From the NCBI GenBank assembly GCA_030027265.1, contig JASENG010000003.1, forward strand, positions 1 to 64,000: a stretch of 64,000 nt of DNA, given 5' to 3'. The notes below the pieces were generated by a model. The model had not been told where the DNA came from and did not search any database. It was given only the letters and a program-made list of their open reading frames with translations. This stretch comes from Lysinibacillus fusiformis (GTDB lineage: Bacteria; Bacillota; Bacilli; Bacillales_A; Planococcaceae). The position numbers and the translations under genes are program-made. This document shows, one piece after another, positions 9,045 through 17,531 of the stretch; position 1 is the stretch's first letter; each line of letters opens with the position of its first letter.

Positions 9045-9641
9045 TTATTCTTTTCCACATGAATAGCACCGTTTGTCCGAATCGTTTTCACCATACATTC
9101 GCAGTTCCTTTTCAATGCCACAAACCTTACAATAATCAAAATGAATCTGCGGTAAAATACCCGCCTTCGCTAATGGGACCCACTCAGCTTCATATAAGCT
9201 TTTACTCATACCATAGTCGATGAAAGTAAGCTTTCCTTTTGCGTTCAATCCATAATTACTGCTATCTTTTAAATCAAAGCTATCAAATTTAGTATCCAGT
9301 AAATCCAAAGTCTCTTTGTACCGTTCTGGAATTAATTTTCGATGAGCCTGCATATCAATCTCATAAGTTTGATTATTCTCCATTTCTAAAGGATGATAAT
9401 ATTTTTGGATGGATAAAAGTTCGTCAACCATATAGATTTCAGCAAATAATTCAGTAAGTCCTATCTCTTTCATGGTCTTGTAAATCACAAACTCATTCTT
9501 GGATTGTTGATAGCCAAGTGGATGTATATTTACTTTTAATACATAACCTTTCACTCTAAAAGCCTTTCTAGTAGAGCCAATTCCGATGAAGTTTTCAGCT
9601 GTGCAATATGCTTTCCAGTTCTCCATTAATTCGATAAGCAT
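9045..9641 (-). CDS. Protein kinase-like protein with C-terminal zinc ribbon
   Basis: A 198-residue protein with a reduced kinase-like fold: a glycine-loop analogue GIGSTRKAF (20-28), lysine in VLKVNIH (K36), glutamate in KNEFVIYK (E50), a catalytic-loop analogue DSSNYG (126-131) and a metal-binding DYG triplet (142-144) in place of DFG. The C-terminus adds two CxxC pairs (C171/C174 and C192/C195), a probable zinc ribbon. The ATG at 9641 has GGGGGAA upstream. It may phosphorylate a small molecule or protein, or bind ATP without catalysis; no HRD-type aspartate is clear. Confidence 0.6.
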   Translation of the reverse strand: MLIELMENWKAYCTAENFIGIGSTRKAFRVKGYVLKVNIHPLGYQQSKNEFVIYKTMKEIGLTELFAEIYMVDELLSIQKYYHPLEMENNQTYEIDMQAHRKLIPERYKETLDLLDTKFDSFDLKDSSNYGLNAKGKLTFIDYGMSKSLYEAEWVPLAKAGILPQIHFDYCKVCGIEKELRMYGENDSDKRCYSCGKE

Positions 9642-9710
9642 TAAAGGCAATTCCCCCGCAATCCATAAATTTTAATATAAGAGCATTACCCTCTAATTAA
9701 CGCTCCGAAC

Positions 9711-10184
9711 TTAAAGATACTTAACCAATTCAATTTCATCTCTAATAGGAATTCCATCATTCCCGATAAAAGGAATCTCCGGTTTTACTTTTCTTGCTTT
9801 CTCCACAGCATTGTTGAAAATTTTAGCTAGTATAAATCCACGTTTTTGATAAAACTTTAATGCTGATAGATTGTCATTTGTAGTAATGAGTTTTAGAAGT
9901 TTTACCTTTCTTGAAATAGCTAGACTTTCAACCTCATTTACCAGCAAAGTACCAATTCCCTTTCCTTCTTCAATACTATCCAATGAAATGATTTCACATT
10001 CGCCATTTTTAACAACATAGGTAATCAAACCAATCACTACATCATCTTTTATAACAGCGAATCCATCTAATTCGCTGCAATTATAAACGCCGCTGGAAAT
10101 AACCATCTGCGGACTTCCCCAATGCAAATTAAAAAAATCCAATACTATCTTTTGGGGCAATTCATTAACCGACACAATGTTCAC
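9711..10184 (-). CDS. GNAT family N-acetyltransferase
   Basis: A 157-residue acetyltransferase. The acetyl-CoA loop is EEGKGIGTLLVNEVE and the C-terminal strand-turn LSALKFYQKRGFILAKIF is standard. The C-terminal tail, IPFIGNDGIPIRDEIELVKYL, resembles the bacterial group annotated as GNAT with unknown substrate. GTG 10184 has GAGGTG eight bases upstream. Confidence 0.9.
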   Translation of the reverse strand: MNIVSVNELPQKIVLDFFNLHWGSPQMVISSGVYNCSELDGFAVIKDDVVIGLITYVVKNGECEIISLDSIEEGKGIGTLLVNEVESLAISRKVKLLKLITTNDNLSALKFYQKRGFILAKIFNNAVEKARKVKPEIPFIGNDGIPIRDEIELVKYL

Positions 10185-10235
10185 TTTTACTTCACCTCAA
10201 GTAATAATCTATATTGCTTTATTCTTCCTATTAAT

Positions 10236-10805
10236 CTACCAATCATTCTTATTTAACATATAATGATTAAACGGTTCCCCATCGATGTGAACTTTCCCTA
10301 TAAAACTGAATCCTCACTTTTCGATCACTATATTTGAGCCTTGATTTTCAGGAAGTACTACTGCAATTAGAACCTCAACATTCGTTTCTCTGAATAAATA
10401 GTTGATAAGTCCTTTGGCAGCTTTTGTTGCATATCCTTTATTTTGAAATTCGCTTGATAGGGCATACATAATTTCTCGGTTTGGGGTTGGCAATTCATCT
10501 TTTATGCCTGTACAGCACCAACCAATAAACTGATTGGTTTCTTTTAAGATGATACCTAGTTTTAAAAATTGATTTTCAATATTTTTTATATCAGCCGCTT
10601 TTAAGAATTCTTTATTGTCGGGTATTTCATAATTCTTTACCCAGTCTAATTTTTGCTCTCTCGTAGACTTCCAATCGGGTAAAAACTTAGAAACTTCCAA
10701 CTGATTGGAGATAGAATAAATATTGTCTACATCCTCAACTGAAAATTCTCGTAAGTAAATTTCCCCACAATCTATTGTAAAGACACTATTTAATGGATTT
10801 TCCAA
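10236..10805 (-). pseudogene. GNAT acetyltransferase (RimJ/RimL type) with premature TGA
   Basis: The open frame ends at 10314 with residues SNIVIEK followed by TGA. Reading on in the same frame gives GFSFIGKVHIDGEPFNHYM and stops at TAG 10236-10238. That is the normal end of a RimJ-like acetyltransferase, where EK-x-GF is conserved, so TGA stands where a sense codon such as TGC or TGG is expected. Truncation removes the last strand of the fold. The N-terminal 163 residues look intact (YLREFSVEDVDNIYSISN and the QNKGYATKA acetyl-CoA loop). Confidence 0.8.
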
Positions 10806-11083
10806 TGGACTCGCTATTAGAGTTCAATACTTTCCCATCCCTTAATTCTTATCCAAGAACATTGAGCATATAATTTTCAAGGCTAATTCACAAAGAATAT
10901 TCACAATATTTCACAATTACATTTTACCGTAAATTAGATAAAATTGTAAAAATGTTAATTATAGTAAATAATAAAAATATGATTGCCATCTCTGTTATCG
11001 GAACAGCTGAGGAGTCTGATTACATATTGCTGTCCCGCAAGCGCCTTTGAGAAAATAACCTTATCAATACCCTTTTATGAGAT

Positions 11084-11795
11084 TGCTTCTCACGGACAAG
11101 TTTCTCCTGTTGCCGATAAATTGGTCCGCGAGTGCCTTTCTCACGGACAAGTTTCTCCTGTTGACGATTAATTTGTCCGCGAGTGCCCTTGTCACGGACA
11201 AGTTTCTCTTGATGCCGAAAGATTTGTCCGCGAGCGCCCTTGTCACGGACAAGTTTCTCCTGTTGACGATTAATTTGTCCGCGATTGCCCTTCTCACGGA
11301 CAAGTTTCTCCTGTTGACGAAAGATTTGTCCGCGTGAGCCCTTCTCACGGACAAGTTTCACCTGTTGACGATTAATTTGTCCGCGAGTGCCCTTCTCACG
11401 GACAAGTTTCTCCTGTTGACGATTAATTTGTCCGCGAGTGCCTTTCTCACGGACAAGTTTCTCCTATTGACGATTAATTTGTCCGCGAGTGCCTTTCTCA
11501 CGGACAAGTTTCTCCTGTTGACGATTAATTTGTCCGCGAGAACCTTTCTCACGAACAAGTTTCTCCTGATGCCGGAAGATTTGTCCGCGAGTGCCTTTCT
11601 CACGGACAAGTTTCTCCTGTTGACGATTAATTTGTCCGCGATTGCCTTTCTCACGGACAAGTTTCTCTTGATGCCGAAAGATTTGTCCGCGAGCGCCCTT
11701 CTCACGGACAAGTTTCTCCTGTTGACGATTAATTTGTCCGCGAGTGCCCTTCTCACGGACAAATTTCGCCTAATGCTGAAAAATTTGTCTACGAA
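11084..11795. repeat. Tandem array of 14 copies of a 51-bp hairpin unit
   Basis: Units begin CACGGACAAG at 11091 and recur every 51 bp to 11754, so there are 14 copies, the last one degenerate. Each unit holds a 7-bp inverted repeat CGGACAA/TTGTCCG around a loop of 22 or so bases. The loop comes in two main versions, GTTGACGATTAATT and GATGCCGAAAGATT, that alternate irregularly. Because 51 is divisible by three, long frames run through the array on both strands, but they have no ribosome sites and I do not count them as genes. The flanking 10806-11083 holds nothing I can name. Confidence 0.93.
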
Positions 11796-12038
11796 TCCTT
11801 GGTTAGAAAAAGTGGACGCAAGGTTCATTAGATTAGCAGTAATTATTTACGAGCAATCTCCTTTTGATTTCGCGATGATTGGCGAAAAATTTCAGGATTT
11901 GCCGACCAAGCAACTATCTCCTATCATGGCCTAAAAAAATTACATGTATTTTATCATTAGCATTACAGAAATGCCTTGGTATGAGAGGAATTGGTGAAGC
12001 TTTAACAAATGATCTTAGATTGATAGGGGGAAATCTGG

Positions 12039-13295
12039 ATGAGTGAGGTTAGAAGATTAGTTTCAGAAGCTGAATTTGCAAAGTTTGTGAATATTGTTAC
12101 AAATGCCTATCCAGGGATGATGGGCAATGCTAGGGAAGAAAAACAAAAATTTAAAGAGTTTCTAATTACCAAACAACAGGTTGACCCATCTGTGGATTTC
12201 TATGGATTGTTTAGAGAACAGCAGCTCATCGCAGGCATGCGAATTCATTATTACGAAATGAATGTGCACGATAACAGGTGCGAAATTGGCGGAGTTGGAC
12301 TCGTGGCAGTAGATCTGCTCCATAAAAAAGAGCATGCTGCAAAAGAGTTGATTGAACATTTTCTCCAATTATTTAAGGCAAAAGGAGTTCATCTTGTAGC
12401 TTTATATCCATTCCGTCCCGATTTTTATAAGAAAATGGGCTTTGGCTATGGATCTAATAAGCATCAATACTTGTTAGAGCCTGCTAGCTTTCCAAAAGGA
12501 CCACCAAAAGAGCGTTTGCACTATGCGAATAAAGATGCTGCAGAGCTACTGCAAGCTTGCTATAACCGTTATGCTGAAAATAGACATGGCATGATTTTTA
12601 AAACGGCATGCGAATCCAAAGCCCTGTTTAAGAATAAAGAAAATCGAATCATCGCATTTAAAAAAGATGAGAAGGTACAAGGATATCTTGTCTTTACGTT
12701 TCAAAACATGCGCGAAACCAACTTTATGCTAAATAATTTGATCATAAAAGAATGGGTCTATGAAACACCGGAAGCATTATTAGAGCTTAGCACGTTTTTG
12801 AATAGCCAAGCCGACCAAGTGTCTCGCATTGAATGGAACACCCAGGATGAAAATATCCGCTTTTTAGTAAAGGATGCACGCAATGGCTCAAGCGACTTAA
12901 TCCCTAGTGTGTATCATCCCAGCAGCCTATCTGGAACTGGATTAATGTATCGAATTATTGATGTGAAAAGTTTTATCCAGCAGTTAAATCATCGTCGTTT
13001 TTATGGGCCTGATTTCAGGTGTAAACTGACTGTAAAAGACTCTTTTTTCCCTGACAACCAAGGAGGATACGTGCTGCAGCTAAAACAAGGTTCGCTCGAA
13101 ATTGTTGAAGATGAGGACTTTGAAGTAGAAGTTAAAATTGATATTTCGGAGCTTTCTTCTTTGTTAATGGGTGTAGTCTCGTTAAAAGAATTGTATATGT
13201 ATAGTAAAGTAGAAATTAATGATAGTACCTATCTGAATAAACTAGAAAATATTTTTATTTCTATGGAGAGACCAATTTGCATGACAACATTTTAA
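12039..13295 (+). CDS. eis: Eis-type GNAT acetyltransferase with SCP2-like C-terminal domain
   Basis: A 418-residue protein of the Eis family (COG4552 pattern): an N-terminal GNAT domain (residues about 1-150, with RCEIGGVGLVAVDLLHKKEHAAKELIEHF as the core and FYKKMGFGYG before the linker), a second degenerate GNAT domain, and a C-terminal sterol-carrier-like domain from about 310. Eis relatives acetylate amines on aminoglycosides, peptides or other substrates; the natural substrate here is unknown. AGGGGGAA precedes the ATG, and a terminator follows at 13315-13345. Confidence 0.9.
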   Translation: MSEVRRLVSEAEFAKFVNIVTNAYPGMMGNAREEKQKFKEFLITKQQVDPSVDFYGLFREQQLIAGMRIHYYEMNVHDNRCEIGGVGLVAVDLLHKKEHAAKELIEHFLQLFKAKGVHLVALYPFRPDFYKKMGFGYGSNKHQYLLEPASFPKGPPKERLHYANKDAAELLQACYNRYAENRHGMIFKTACESKALFKNKENRIIAFKKDEKVQGYLVFTFQNMRETNFMLNNLIIKEWVYETPEALLELSTFLNSQADQVSRIEWNTQDENIRFLVKDARNGSSDLIPSVYHPSSLSGTGLMYRIIDVKSFIQQLNHRRFYGPDFRCKLTVKDSFFPDNQGGYVLQLKQGSLEIVEDEDFEVEVKIDISELSSLLMGVVSLKELYMYSKVEINDSTYLNKLENIFISMERPICMTTF

Positions 13296-13314
13296 TAGAA
13301 TAGTTATGAGTCCT

Positions 13315-13345
13315 AAGTGCGATATGTTAACATATTGCACTTTTT
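13315..13345 (+). terminator. Rho-independent terminator after the Eis-type gene
   Basis: The inverted repeat AAGTGCGATATG/CATATTGCACTT is followed by TTTTT on the plus strand. Confidence 0.8.
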
Positions 13346-13391
13346 AGGTAATTCCATAATTATTGATATGAATTAATCCTCGACAACACAA

Positions 13392-13505
13392 TTATTTTCC
13401 CTTTTTTTCTTGATAAAACCAGTACAAAATTGCTAATGAAATAATCAAGGTCATGATAATCGTGAAACCATGGCGACAAACTCAATCTGATCTTCCCCTT
13501 ATTCT
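13392..13505 (-). pseudogene. Possible remnant of a small membrane protein
   Basis: Two frames on the minus strand, EDQIEFVAMV and FTIIMTLIISLAILYWFYQE followed by KKGK and a stop at 13392, would join by a one-base shift into a small single-span membrane protein. An AAGGGG ribosome-like site lies upstream near 13500. It may be a decayed gene or a chance pattern. Confidence 0.25.
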
Positions 13506-13519
13506 TGAAAAATGTAAGT

Positions 13520-13972
13520 TTAATACTTCAAAATAGTTGTTACACCGCGCTCCGTTAATAAAGTTCGATGGCTTAATTCTTCAACCCATGATTTCGGATT
13601 CAGCTGATACGTTCCATATTGATTTTGGTACGTGCAGCTTCCAACATTAATAACGATTGGTTCCGGGTTTTGAAGAGCAGACTCGATGTATTTTTCGTAC
13701 TGATGCTGAACTGGAATTTCATAGAGCTCGATGACTTCCCCAACCTCCATATATTCTTTCAAATAATGAAAAAAGTAATAATTACCAATACCGCCTACTT
13801 CATAAATATAAGGCATTGATAATACAGGACCCACAATCTCTCGCCACCATGCATCTGTTTCATATACAGAAAAACACATACCTAGTTCGTAAATTCCGCC
13901 ATTATAATAATCTTCAATTTCATCTGGCATTATAAATAGTTTGGAAGAAGCTAAGAATTGAATCCCTGACAT
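13520..13972 (-). CDS. Hypothetical protein, 150 aa
   Basis: A soluble, acidic protein rich in tyrosine and glutamate; no membrane segment, signal peptide or known motif. The ATG at 13972 sits close behind GGTGGAGA. It is followed by no clear terminator. The GrpB gene lies immediately upstream (gap about 25 bp), so the two are probably one transcript. Confidence 0.65.
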   Translation of the reverse strand: MSGIQFLASSKLFIMPDEIEDYYNGGIYELGMCFSVYETDAWWREIVGPVLSMPYIYEVGGIGNYYFFHYLKEYMEVGEVIELYEIPVQHQYEKYIESALQNPEPIVINVGSCTYQNQYGTYQLNPKSWVEELSHRTLLTERGVTTILKY

Positions 13973-13999
13973 CACTCTCCACCTTCCTGGAACTCTTCC

Positions 14000-14533
14000 C
14001 TAATTTAATCGTTTTGCAAATATCCCTTGAACAAACTGCTCTTTAAAATCCGTGTATTCATTTACATCGGTAGAACTATTTTGGCGTAAGTACTCATTTT
14101 TAATATTCATATATTCATTTTTAGCTGTTCCATTTTCATTGAGATAATCTCTGAAAAATATTAGATTTGTCCACAATTCCTCATTAAAGCTTACCACGTG
14201 AATAAAGTGGGTTTTAACTGAAAAGGTTTCATCGGCAAATTTAGCAAACACTACTTCATTCGGTCTTTTAACCCGTAAACGATAAAATCCAATTGTGCGC
14301 AGCTTTCTTTCAAATGCTTTATCCATTTCATTTACATCATCAAGACCAAGTAAAATATCAATAATTGGCTTTGCACAAATGCCATCAATGGCGGTACTTC
14401 CGATATGCTGGATTCGATTTTCGTCAATTCCTACAAGTGATTGAATTTCTTTTTTCACTTTGGAAAATTCGTCCTTCCATTCGGGATCGTATGGTACGAT
14501 TCGAACTTCATTCTTTTCTAAACCTAGTTTCAT
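14000..14533 (-). CDS. GrpB family protein (UPF0157)
   Basis: A 177-residue GrpB-type protein of the nucleotidyltransferase superfamily. Family landmarks are VPYDPEWKDEF near the N-terminus, the HIGSTAIDGICAKPIIDILLG stretch at about residues 43-63, RLRVKRPNEVVFAKF, and HFIHVVSFNEELW. The GSTA...KP.ID pattern is the family hallmark. Biochemical function is not established. GGGGGAG precedes ATG 14533. Confidence 0.9.
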   Translation of the reverse strand: MKLGLEKNEVRIVPYDPEWKDEFSKVKKEIQSLVGIDENRIQHIGSTAIDGICAKPIIDILLGLDDVNEMDKAFERKLRTIGFYRLRVKRPNEVVFAKFADETFSVKTHFIHVVSFNEELWTNLIFFRDYLNENGTAKNEYMNIKNEYLRQNSSTDVNEYTDFKEQFVQGIFAKRLN

Positions 14534-14591
14534 CCGTTCTCCCCCTTCCTTTATACGTTCTATAATTTTTTCGAAACTCCTTTTAAATCGC

Positions 14592-15167
14592 CTATCGTTT
14601 GTTTTTTAACTTTTCAAGGAACTCTAGAGCAATTTTTGTTGATTCGATGAGAGTTCCATCCCCTTTTTGTTCTCGCAGCACTAATGCTTCTGTTAAACAC
14701 TTTTTCCCCTTTGTCAGTTGATTCATTTCCATCAAACATTTCCCTTTGTGCTGAAGTGCAAAATCGAGGTATGGAAGGTTGCTATCCTTACATAGCGCCA
14801 ATGCTTGATCGAAAATCTCCAATGCCTTTTGATGATTATGATTGTATTTTAACGCTTCACCTAATCTTATTAAGGAAACACACATTCGATTTTTATTGCC
14901 GTCTTTTGAAGCAATACTGACGCACCCTTCAAGAAGCTTGCATGCTTTTTGGGGGTTTCCGTAAATCCGATAAAGATTGCCTAAAGTGCCCATTAGAAGA
15001 TATTTTTCATCAACATCAACCGTATCTTTCATCAAACTTTCAGCATCCAAAATGAATTGTTCAAGCTTAGTTGAATCAGGGGTCTTTTCACGAAGATAGT
15101 CATTTTCATCAAAATAGATACTGTCCTGAATTATTGAAAGCGTGTTTTTAAACTCTTTTAGATTCAT
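14592..15167 (-). CDS. Tetratricopeptide-repeat protein
   Basis: A 191-residue helical protein. From about residue 50 on, 34-residue TPR-like helical pairs can be seen: KYLLMGTLGNLYRIYGNPQKA, CVSLIRLGEALKYNHNHQKA, and YLDFALQHKGKCLMEMNQLTK. TPR proteins act as protein-binding scaffolds; partner unknown. It lies 58 bp upstream of the GrpB gene on the same strand and may belong to the same transcript. Confidence 0.82.
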   Translation of the reverse strand: MNLKEFKNTLSIIQDSIYFDENDYLREKTPDSTKLEQFILDAESLMKDTVDVDEKYLLMGTLGNLYRIYGNPQKACKLLEGCVSIASKDGNKNRMCVSLIRLGEALKYNHNHQKALEIFDQALALCKDSNLPYLDFALQHKGKCLMEMNQLTKGKKCLTEALVLREQKGDGTLIESTKIALEFLEKLKNKR

Positions 15168-15185
15168 GTTAGCCTCCCATCTTAA

Positions 15186-15219
15186 TAAAAAAGAGCATTT
15201 ATCCTATTGATAAACACTC
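15186..15219 (-). terminator. Rho-independent terminator after the YdcZ/Crp operon
   Basis: GAGTGTTTATC/GATAAATGCTC forms a stem on the minus strand, followed by TTTTTTATT. It closes the 15226-16782 operon. Confidence 0.75.
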
Positions 15220-15225
15220 AAAATA

Positions 15226-15684
15226 CTAACTTGTTTGTTCGGCAAGTACTTTTTTTCTTAAATTAAAGATCAAGACGCCCAGTATTATTAAAACTACCCC
15301 CACTATATCTTGCCATTTCAAATCGACTTGGGGTAGTGTAAGAAAACCTGTTATATCAAATATAAGTGAAAAGGTTAACTGGGCAATGATACTGATTAAA
15401 ACGGTTTTCGTTGGACCAAGTCGTTTCATCGCAGTAATCATTGAGTAAATCACACCGACTCCTACCAAGCCAAAGAACCAATAGCTTGTTTTCATGCCAC
15501 TCGTATCAAAAATACTTGTTCCTTCAAGTAGGAGGCCAATGACAAAAGCAGCGATGCTTCCTGTTAATAAGACAAAAGTAGTAGCAAACCACGAGCTGAC
15601 ATGTTCATTTAAATGGCGATTAAAAACATTTTGCAAACCGATAAAAGCCCCTGCTACTAATGCTAAAAGTACACCTAAGATCAA
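15226..15684 (-). CDS. YdcZ-type (DMT superfamily) membrane protein, second copy
   Basis: 152 residues with five hydrophobic segments, a half-length drug/metabolite transporter of the YdcZ (DUF606) type. The N-terminus LALVAGAFIGLQNVFNRHL is the family signature. Start is TTG 15684, overlapping the stop of the Crp/Fnr gene by four bases and preceded by GAGGAGAG. Together with the paralogue at 16360-16782 it may form a heterodimeric transporter. Confidence 0.87.
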   Translation of the reverse strand: MILGVLLALVAGAFIGLQNVFNRHLNEHVSSWFATTFVLLTGSIAAFVIGLLLEGTSIFDTSGMKTSYWFFGLVGVGVIYSMITAMKRLGPTKTVLISIIAQLTFSLIFDITGFLTLPQVDLKWQDIVGVVLIILGVLIFNLRKKVLAEQTS

Positions 15685-16346
15685 CGTATTCTCTCCTCGT
15701 AAATATTATTTTTCGCTAATTCAACTAGTCGTTCATAATTGACGATTAAAATGGCATTTCCTTCTCTTTCAATGATATGCTCTTTGCATAATTCCACTAT
15801 AATTCGGTTCATATGCCGTTTAGTTGTTCCTATTAAGTCAGCTGCATCCTTCAGCTCTCGAGCAGGTACTGTAACACCATCCATCGACACGGATAATAAA
15901 TAACTGCATAAACGCACTTCTACTGGATACATGAGATTAAAGGTCAACGCATTGGAATTGGCATAGAGCTTTTCAGTAATTCTTTCCAAAACAAATTGAA
16001 CAAATGGTAGATGATTCATGCCATATTTTTGTGCAATATGTATTGGGATTGTCAGCATTTTCACGTCATTAATTGCTTCTACCGTATTGACGTAAGGTGC
16101 TTGCTGAACAAATTCAATATCCCCGGTAATATCAAACTTTTCTCGAAAGGATAGGATTAATCGTTTGCCTTCTTCGGAGGTTTTATAGGTTTTAATTTTC
16201 CCTCCAACTAAAAAGAATAAATACTTTGGATTTTCACCTTGCTGGATGATTAAATCGCCTTTGCTATATTCATTCATTGCGAGCGCTTGTATCAATTCCT
16301 GATTTAACACGCGATCCAATGATAATTCCTTTATATAGTATTCCAT
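15681..16346 (-). CDS. Crp/Fnr family regulator (YeiL-like)
   Basis: A 221-residue regulator with an N-terminal cyclic-nucleotide-binding-like sensor domain (about 10-120, including GDLIIQQGENPKYLFFLVGG) and a C-terminal helix-turn-helix (about 165-205, LKDAADLIGTTKRHMNRIIVEL). The effector is not evident; the arrangement resembles YeiL-type regulators. ATG 16346 is preceded by AGGAG ten bases upstream. It is sandwiched between two YdcZ genes and overlaps the downstream one, so it probably controls their operon. Confidence 0.88.
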   Translation of the reverse strand: MEYYIKELSLDRVLNQELIQALAMNEYSKGDLIIQQGENPKYLFFLVGGKIKTYKTSEEGKRLILSFREKFDITGDIEFVQQAPYVNTVEAINDVKMLTIPIHIAQKYGMNHLPFVQFVLERITEKLYANSNALTFNLMYPVEVRLCSYLLSVSMDGVTVPARELKDAADLIGTTKRHMNRIIVELCKEHIIEREGNAILIVNYERLVELAKNNIYEERIR

Positions 16347-16359
16347 AAATTTGTCACTC

Positions 16360-16782
16360 CTACATGCTAATGAAGACAGCTCCAAGCATCATTAACAATA
16401 ATCCCGCCCATTGTTTGCCGACAATAGGTTGTTTTCTTATTTCGAATAGACCAAAGGCTTCAATGATAATGACAATTCCTAATTGTGCTAATAAAATTAG
16501 TGAATTTGAAATCGTTGCTCCTACATAAGTTACCGCAATTACACTTGAAGCAACCACAATTGCACCAAATGACCCTCCAAATAGGTACAAAGGTTTTACT
16601 TTATTTAAACCGAGTGTTCGTTCCTTCTTTGAAAATAAATAAATGATAAATGCACCTGTCGCACCAACAGCTTGGGTAATCATTGCCGTAGTCCATGTGC
16701 TAACTTCTGCCCCAATTGTTGCATTGGTCACATTTTGCAGTGAAATAAAAAAGCCTGCAAGTATTGCTAAAATTATCCCCAT
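16360..16782 (-). CDS. YdcZ-type (DMT superfamily) membrane protein, first copy
   Basis: About 140 residues with five membrane helices. ILAILAGFFISLQNVTNATIG is the YdcZ hallmark. The ATG at 16782 is nine bases after GAGG; a TTG two codons upstream is too close to it. First gene of the YdcZ-Crp-YdcZ operon. The transported substrate is unknown. Confidence 0.87.
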   Translation of the reverse strand: MGIILAILAGFFISLQNVTNATIGAEVSTWTTAMITQAVGATGAFIIYLFSKKERTLGLNKVKPLYLFGGSFGAIVVASSVIAVTYVGATISNSLILLAQLGIVIIIEAFGLFEIRKQPIVGKQWAGLLLMMLGAVFISM

Positions 16783-16840
16783 GATCAATATCCTCTTCTC
16801 GATGTAAGTATATTAGTATTACATCATTCAGAGGGCAAAT

Positions 16841-16858
16841 AAAAAAGGACATATGTCC
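16841..16858 (-). terminator. Short palindromic terminator
   Basis: GGACATATGTCC (16847-16858) is a perfect palindrome followed by TTTTTT on the minus strand. It probably closes the Nudix gene upstream, though a regulator-binding role next to the Crp operon is possible. Confidence 0.5.
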
Positions 16859-16922
16859 CGATTTTTGCATCTTAAAAGCTTATTCTATGATTCGTTCACA
16901 AAATAAGCTAAATGAGATGATT

Positions 16923-17396
16923 TTAAGTATGATGGATAGTCACTCTTCCCTCTGTATTTTCTTCCTGATTCCATTCCACTTGAATTTCAAAGGACCCTTC
17001 TTCAAAGAAATAAGGAAATCTTCTTCGAATGGATTGCTGCATCGGCAATTTGTATGCATCCTCAATCTTTACCCAAACAGCTTTGCCTTCAGGAGGATTT
17101 TCAAGCAGCTCTCCTTCGAAATCCTTTGTTAAATAGTTAAAAATCATATATCTATCCATAGAAACCGGATTGACATATTCGTATAGCCCTTTATAAATCA
17201 GATTCCTTACTTCTAATCCGGTTTCTTCCTTGACTTCCCGAATGGCACTTTCTACAATGCTTTCAGGAAACTCGACTTTTCCTCCAGGTGGAATAAAGCC
17301 TTTGAAATCATCATGCTGCCGATTAAGCAGCAATACTTTATCTTCCTTTTGAATCATACAAACTGTCCAAAACTTATAATTGACCGAATTATCCAT
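16923..17396 (-). CDS. Nudix hydrolase (MutT-like)
   Basis: A 157-residue protein with the Nudix box GGKVEFPESIVESAIREVKE plus ETG at about residues 37-59. KAVWVKIEDAYKLPM after the box is typical of the 8-oxo-dGTP diphosphatase-like group annotated in Bacilli. ATG 17396 is preceded by GGAGG; an ATG at 17408 overlaps that ribosome site. The true substrate is unknown. Confidence 0.87.
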   Translation of the reverse strand: MDNSVNYKFWTVCMIQKEDKVLLLNRQHDDFKGFIPPGGKVEFPESIVESAIREVKEETGLEVRNLIYKGLYEYVNPVSMDRYMIFNYLTKDFEGELLENPPEGKAVWVKIEDAYKLPMQQSIRRRFPYFFEEGSFEIQVEWNQEENTEGRVTIHHT

Positions 17397-17531
17397 AGCT
17401 TCCTCCATTATCCTTTTAACTTATATGAATATCTGTTCCACTCCTCAACATGTTGTTCATTATTTGCAGATCAGTAAGCATACTCCAGACTCCAAAATAA
17501 ATCGCTATTATTATCCGAGCTATCTTGCCTT

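Noticed and set aside
11084..11795. CRISPR array
   Set aside because: There are no unique spacers; the units are contiguous and nearly identical, and no cas gene is nearby.
11020..11934. Long frames of 17-residue repeats (such as LVREKGTRGQINRQQEK on the minus strand and TINLSASALLTDKFLLL on the plus strand)
   Set aside because: They arise because the 51-bp unit is a multiple of three. No ribosome site, both strands are open, and the sense differs between frames. I treat the region as a DNA repeat.
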